Origin: Thuidium tamariscinum
Taxonomy: Eukaryota > Streptophyta > Bryopsida > Hypnales > Thuidiaceae
DNA length: 64,000 nucleotides
Direction: 5' to 3'
Assembly (NCBI GenBank): GCA_947034885.2
Contig: OX344751.2
Location: forward strand, 4,898,001-4,962,000
The notes beneath the pieces are model-generated. The model worked only from the letters and a program-made list of their open reading frames with translations. It was not told the DNA's origin and searched no databases. A program made the translations under genes and the position numbers. Of this stretch, positions 59,609-64,000 are shown piece after piece. Position 1 is the stretch's first letter, and every line of letters begins with the position of its first letter.

Positions 59609-61710
59609 TTGACCCCCTGAGATTTATTTTCTTGCAAAAGAAGAGTTTTGGGCCTCCAAAAGACTATTTCACAATAGTTCCTTAAAACTATTTTCCTATT
59701 GTAGACCAACTTTAGTTAGTCTAAATTTCTAAATTTCAATAAAATAAAAATTTCAAAAATTTCAAAATGTATTGAAAAGTAAAAAAATGATTAATTTTTT
59801 TTAATTCAATTGTTTTTAATAGTTAATAATTAATTAAAATAATTAATTAGTATTTTATAATGTGGTTGTCACCCAACCATGTCATCTCATTGATGTAGCA
59901 ATGTTCTTAATGTTCCTAATGTTTTAGAACTCATAGTTTTTTAAAACGGCAAGAAATTTTCTTATCACACCTTATCAATAGTCCATATCATTTACAACTA
60001 TATCATTTAGAATATATTATTAAAAAAAATGACACTTGACATATTGCACCTACAAGAGCATCAACACCCATATACATTGGTATACTTTAGTAAAAGTTGT
60101 CCATTCTATCCAATTATAGGAGTCATAGATTGGCCCACCCTTGGCTTTGAATCTAGTAGCATACATGCAAGCTTTAGAAATTAGAGATAGATTCTCCATT
60201 TTTATCAAAGTGTCTTTAAAATATCTCAATAAGTGTTGAATTTAGAGAATGTCTATCCCAATTGAATTAAAATAATTCATTTGGATTTGGTTTTGACAAT
60301 TGTGCATCATAGTTGTGGTAAGAAATTTAGCTAGTATTATATAACCTAAATTGAGAAGATAGCTTGTTTACCTACCAATTCTTTTGTTTTGTTCACCACT
60401 CAAGGAATCGAGACCATTGAGCTTTCTATTACTAATTTATTAATTTTCACCAAATACTAGAAGAAGGATTTTGAATGAAGAAGAAGGCATCTTCTTCAAA
60501 AGTCACTTCATATTGTGTGAGTTATGCCTCAAATGTTGTTTCTGTAAAACTTAAAAAACTATTTCAACATTTTGTAATTTGTGTTTATTATTTTATAATT
60601 TGACATTTGTATTTGTGTTTTGTGATTTGAGATTTATGTTTTACATTGAGAGGATAACTCATTATATATACATGGGGTCGTAGGAAGTAAGATAAATAGT
60701 GTGAAATATGTAAATTAGTTCATAATTTAGGGGAGAACCTAAAAACTTAATTTACCAACCTAAACCTCTTAACAATAGGATAGCCATGATGGACATTGTT
60801 TTTAGTTTTAGTAAGGTTGATGTCCTACAACTTTAGTAGCCTACATTAATGTTGTCCTATAGAGTTGCAGGTCTTCAAGCTGTACAATCAACCAAATCTA
60901 ATTACCCAAGGTAGGTTCCGTGTCAAGTCATGTGGGCTAGGCCTATCTTTGATGGTAGGATTTAATGTCCTGCATAAAATGGTAACAAGGATTTTTTTTA
61001 AAATATTTTACAAAGAGCCAAAGTGGCAATATAAATTGTTGTGGTATTGCTTCAAATTTCTACATTCTTCATTCATCTACATATTGCATAAAAAATATCA
61101 CATATCACATAAATATACATCTATTTTCATCCACAATTCAACAATTTCATCCAGAAATTCTTAATTTTGCAAAGTTTTATGGCAAAAACTTCATTATGAT
61201 TTTTCGCCATTTTCTTAAAATTAAATTTTTCCAAGTGCAATCTAGCACTAAAAGAAACCCAAAAAAATTGGATGGCAACAATATTGGGAAAGTAGTTCAT
61301 TGAATGTTGGTAGAAATATAGGAAAAGAAAATTGTTTGTAATTTGAAAATATCATTAATAAATTGGTGAAAAATCTTGAGATTTTCTATTTGGAGTATAA
61401 AATAGAGAAAAAGTTGGATTTATACTTAGAAACAAAGCTCAATGTGGAAATTAGTTGATAAATCTCAAAAAATATCTCCAATACTGAATGGCATCTCCAA
61501 AGATGAAGACTTTTTTGTTTGTGGTGCTATAGAGCACTTGTGTTACGACTCCACCAGGGTTTTCTCTAGCAACAACATGACATCGTGACGTCACAAGACG
61601 TCTAGTAGACACCCCCATGACGTCCAATAGAGTCAAACTTACATTTGACTTTAGTAAAAAAATTTATCCTGCTCGTTTGGCCATTTGGATGCCATGTGGC
61701 ATAGCTAGGG
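59609..61710. other. AT-rich DNA without recognised gene
   Basis: A segment near 59860-59890 (AATGTGGTTG, CCATGTCATC) faintly resembles the core of the ~300 bp MITE family, but I could not define ends. A frame at 60865-61164 (+), with text just upstream that reads GLQAVQSTKSNYPR in another phase, may be a decayed exon of an unidentified gene. Nothing else is supported. Confidence 0.35.
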
Positions 61711-61910
61711 GTGACTGCGGTTACCAAGAGGCGATTTTGGCTACAAAGCGACCGCGGGTACCAAGAGGCAATTGCGGCTAGAAAGTGACTGCGGGTACCA
61801 AAAGGTGATTATGGCTACAAAGCAACCACAGGTACCAAGAGGCGGTCACGGCTACAAAGCAACCGCAGTCCCAAGAGGCAATTGTGGCCACAAAGAAGCG
61901 ACTTGCGGGT
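61711..61910 (+). repeat. ~37 bp minisatellite, about five units
   Basis: The unit reads GCGGGTACCAAGAGGCAATT then GCGGCTACAAAGCGACC with variations. Units begin near 61716, 61753, 61790, 61827 and 61864. The array is GC-richer than its surroundings. An open frame crosses it (61772-62014) only because of the repeat. Confidence 0.8.
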
Positions 61911-63104
61911 TTGCAAGGATCAATTGCAAGTGTCAAGCAACGACATCACGTCTCCACATAAATTTTCATTATTCTTTTATTGTTTTAGATCAAAGTGAAA
62001 AACAATATATATAAGTAATATGACTCTTTGAAAATTTGCAAACAGTAAATAATGAAGTTCTTAGGTAAGATTTTTTCTTAAATATTTAATTGATAATACC
62101 AAACTAACCAACAATTTTAGAAAATTGAAAAAAAATAAGTAGAATTTTATTTATTTAATATTCACACTTTACTTTTTAATATTAGATTACCATCACAAAC
62201 AAAACATGAGTAAGATGGTCTTCATAACATTCAAGAGCCTTCTTTTTTACTACCTTTCATTTATACTCTCTACTCATCACATTGACCCCTCCATGTCTTT
62301 TTGTTTCCTTTTGTAATTTTGAATTAGCTACTAATGGATGGAAAATGTTTAATAACATCTATTGTAGATTGAAGTCAATGAAAATGAGTGTTAATAAATG
62401 TTGTGCTTGATAACAAATGAATAAGTTTTCACTTAAATTTTTACCTATTTTTAATTTTAAAATGAAAATGAAAAATAATCCAAAATTAGGAGGATTCTTT
62501 GAGAACTTTGAAAATTAAATTGTGTTAGATCTAAAATGAAATCTTCACCATTTATTTTAGTTTTATAAATAAAATAATAATAATAATTTGTAACAAAGAA
62601 TCTTAGAGAATTGTGAATAAAATAGTGACATTTTTATTTTAACATCTAAATTTTATTTTTTATTTTTATATCTACATGACTAATAAATTCAAATTAAAAA
62701 GATTCTTTGAGAATTATAAAATTTTATTAATTTAATAGATAAATTCTTATTTATATCTATAAGATTTATTTTTCATTTGTAAAATTTTAAAAATAATAAT
62801 TCATGATTAAAAATCTTAATGAATTACAAAATTAAATACAAAAGTTGTTGTTTAAATCTCTATATTTTTATTTTGTATTTTTCAAATCAATGAAACAAAT
62901 AATATTTAAGAGTGATGAGACTTTCAAAGTTCTCAAAAATAAATGGAGAAGTTATTATTTAAATATTTATTCATCATTTTTTAATTTTTAATATCAAAGT
63001 AGAAAATGATTTATTCTTAGGAAGACTTTTTGTAAACTACAAGTAATGAATAAGAGAATTTTCACTTCAATGTCTAATTTTTTTAATTTTAAATTTCTAA
63101 TATA
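61911..63104. repeat. Diverged AT-rich satellite, ~110 bp units (first block)
   Basis: Degenerate units recur with an AAGA-TCTTAGAGAATT or AAGATTCTTTGAGAATT phrase, a long A/T stretch with ATTTTTATTTTAA-ATCTA, and a TTTGTAAAT-AAAATGAGAATTAATTCATTA-like tail. Examples start near 62490, 62600, 62700 and 62810. The same text resumes after 63645. No gene is seen. Confidence 0.55.
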
Positions 63105-63645
63105 GCAATTCATCAATCCCTCTATGAAGATACGTTGTTTGTTTGTTTATTTGTTTGTTTGTTTGGATGTTTGTTACGTTGAGATCTCCCGGACCGTGAG
63201 TCCCCCGGGTGCGTATTTGGTACCGTCGGAAAGCCCTCGGCAAGGAGGGTGCACGGGGTTTGATTCATGGTGTTCCAACCTACGGCATGAAAGTTAGTGA
63301 ATTTTGAAGTTTCTATACATTAAAAAAATTAGACCATGGCAATGGCACGGGTCCCCTTAGTCCCCCTATGAAGATATGATGTTTGTTTGAATGTTTGTTT
63401 GTTTGGATGTTTGTTACGTTGAGATCTCCCGGACCGTAAGTCCCCCAGGTGCGTGTTTGGTACCGTCGGAAAGCCCTCGGCAAGGAAGGTGCACGGGGTT
63501 TGATTCATGGTGTTCCAACCTACGGCATGAAAGTTAGTGAATTTTGAAGTTTCTATACATTAAAAAAATTAGAAAATTATTTATTCTGTTGTTTTTCTTT
63601 TCTTTTAGATCGTGGCTATGGCACGGGCCACCCTAGTTATATTTG
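63105..63645. repeat. 240 bp direct tandem duplication lying within the satellite
   Basis: GTTACGTTGAGATCTCCCGG at 63173 recurs exactly 240 bp later at 63413. The units differ at only a few positions (CCGTGAG/CCGTAAG, GTGCGTA/GTGCGTG, AAGGAGG/AAGGAAG) and share GGTACCGTCGGAAAGCCCTC, CACGGGGTTTGATTCATGG and a TTTCTATACATTAAAAAAAT tail. A partial third start (ATGGCACGGGCCACCC) follows at 63617. GTTTG microsatellite runs precede each unit. GGTTTGATTC weakly resembles a tRNA-type B box, but no A box or tRNA fold is apparent. Confidence 0.8.
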
Positions 63646-64000
63646 ATAAGTATGAGATTTTTTAAACTATCAAAAGTAAATTATGAAGAAGTTTATATCC
63701 ATTTTTAGATTGTAAATGAAAATAAGAATTAATTCATTAGTCTGCACAATCTTTAAAAATTGCAAAAAATTAAATTGATAAGTTTTTAATCTAAATTTAT
63801 TAAAATTTATTTTTAATTTATACAATGAATTAATTATTATTAATAATAGTAAAGAGTCTTAGAGAGTTAAAATAAATAAATAGGAATATTTTTATTAAAA
63901 GTTCTATTGATATCTTCTTAATTGTAAATCAAAGTGAGAATTAATTCATTATTAGGCAAAATCATTAAAATTTGAAAAAAAATTAAACTGATAAGTTTTA
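63646..64000. repeat. Diverged AT-rich satellite, continuation to the window end
   Basis: The AT-rich satellite resumes: AAATTAAATTGATAAGTTTTTA near 63767 and AAATTAAACTGATAAGTTTTA near 63980 are two units apart, and AAAGAGTCTTAGAGAGTTAA at 63851 matches the phrase near 62599. The array runs off the window. Confidence 0.55.

Noticed and set aside
59609..59970. A fifth copy of the ~300 bp MITE family
   Set aside because: Only a faint resemblance to the core near 59865 was seen, and no matching terminal inverted repeats could be placed.
63172..63300. A tRNA gene in the 240 bp repeat
   Set aside because: Only a weak B-box-like word is present; no A box or cloverleaf with an acceptor stem could be traced.

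Overview
The window is plant nuclear DNA. It holds one partial and two complete multi-exon genes, all with GT-AG introns, in an AT-rich, repeat-laden background. The proteins are a DRP1-class dynamin and a phragmoplast-orienting (POK-type) kinesin-12, both land-plant cytokinesis and membrane-trafficking families. The compact GC-rich kinesin gene inside AT-rich intergenic DNA, and the divergence of the proteins from Arabidopsis, make me lean towards a seed-free plant such as a bryophyte, but the sequence does not settle this.

Layout. (1) 1-1205: the last four exons of a dynamin-related protein 1 gene on the + strand, cut by the window edge. (2) 1206-16897: about 15.7 kb of AT-rich DNA with no recognisable gene. 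It holds several families of short terminal-inverted-repeat elements (four copies of a ~300 bp family, two full and one partial copy of a ~950 bp family, one 733 bp element) and two diverged tandem arrays. (3) 16898-34766: left arm of a very large inverted duplication. It contains a complete 37-exon kinesin-12 gene (17552-32665, +) and about 2.1 kb of 3' noncoding DNA. (4) 34767-39355: a 4.6 kb single-copy spacer with repeat debris and an LTR-like segment. (5) 39356-57222: right arm, the reverse complement of the left, with a second intact kinesin-12 gene (41457-56570, -). (6) 57223-64000: AT-rich flank with a 228 bp-arm foldback element, a 37 bp minisatellite, a diverged AT-rich satellite and a 240 bp tandem duplication lying within it.

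The main result is the inverted duplication. Paired positions sum to 74122 across the arms with no net indel from about 16920 to 34766, and every paired reading frame I compared gives the same protein except at the outermost edge. Differences are confined to roughly the outer 260 bp. The two kinesin genes are therefore effectively identical, convergent (tail to tail), with stop codons about 8.8 kb apart. The pattern fits a young segmental inverted duplication or a palindrome kept uniform by gene conversion. An assembly error must be excluded, although a unique 4.6 kb spacer, different outer flanks and edge-only SNPs argue against a simple hairpin artefact.

The predicted kinesin is about 3,500 residues: an N-terminal basic low-complexity region, an N-terminal-side motor with intact P-loop, switch I and switch II, then a very long coiled coil carrying four tandem ~67-residue units, and a conserved POK-type C-terminus. 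Exon coordinates were derived by hand from splice sites, reading frame and family conservation, not from transcripts.
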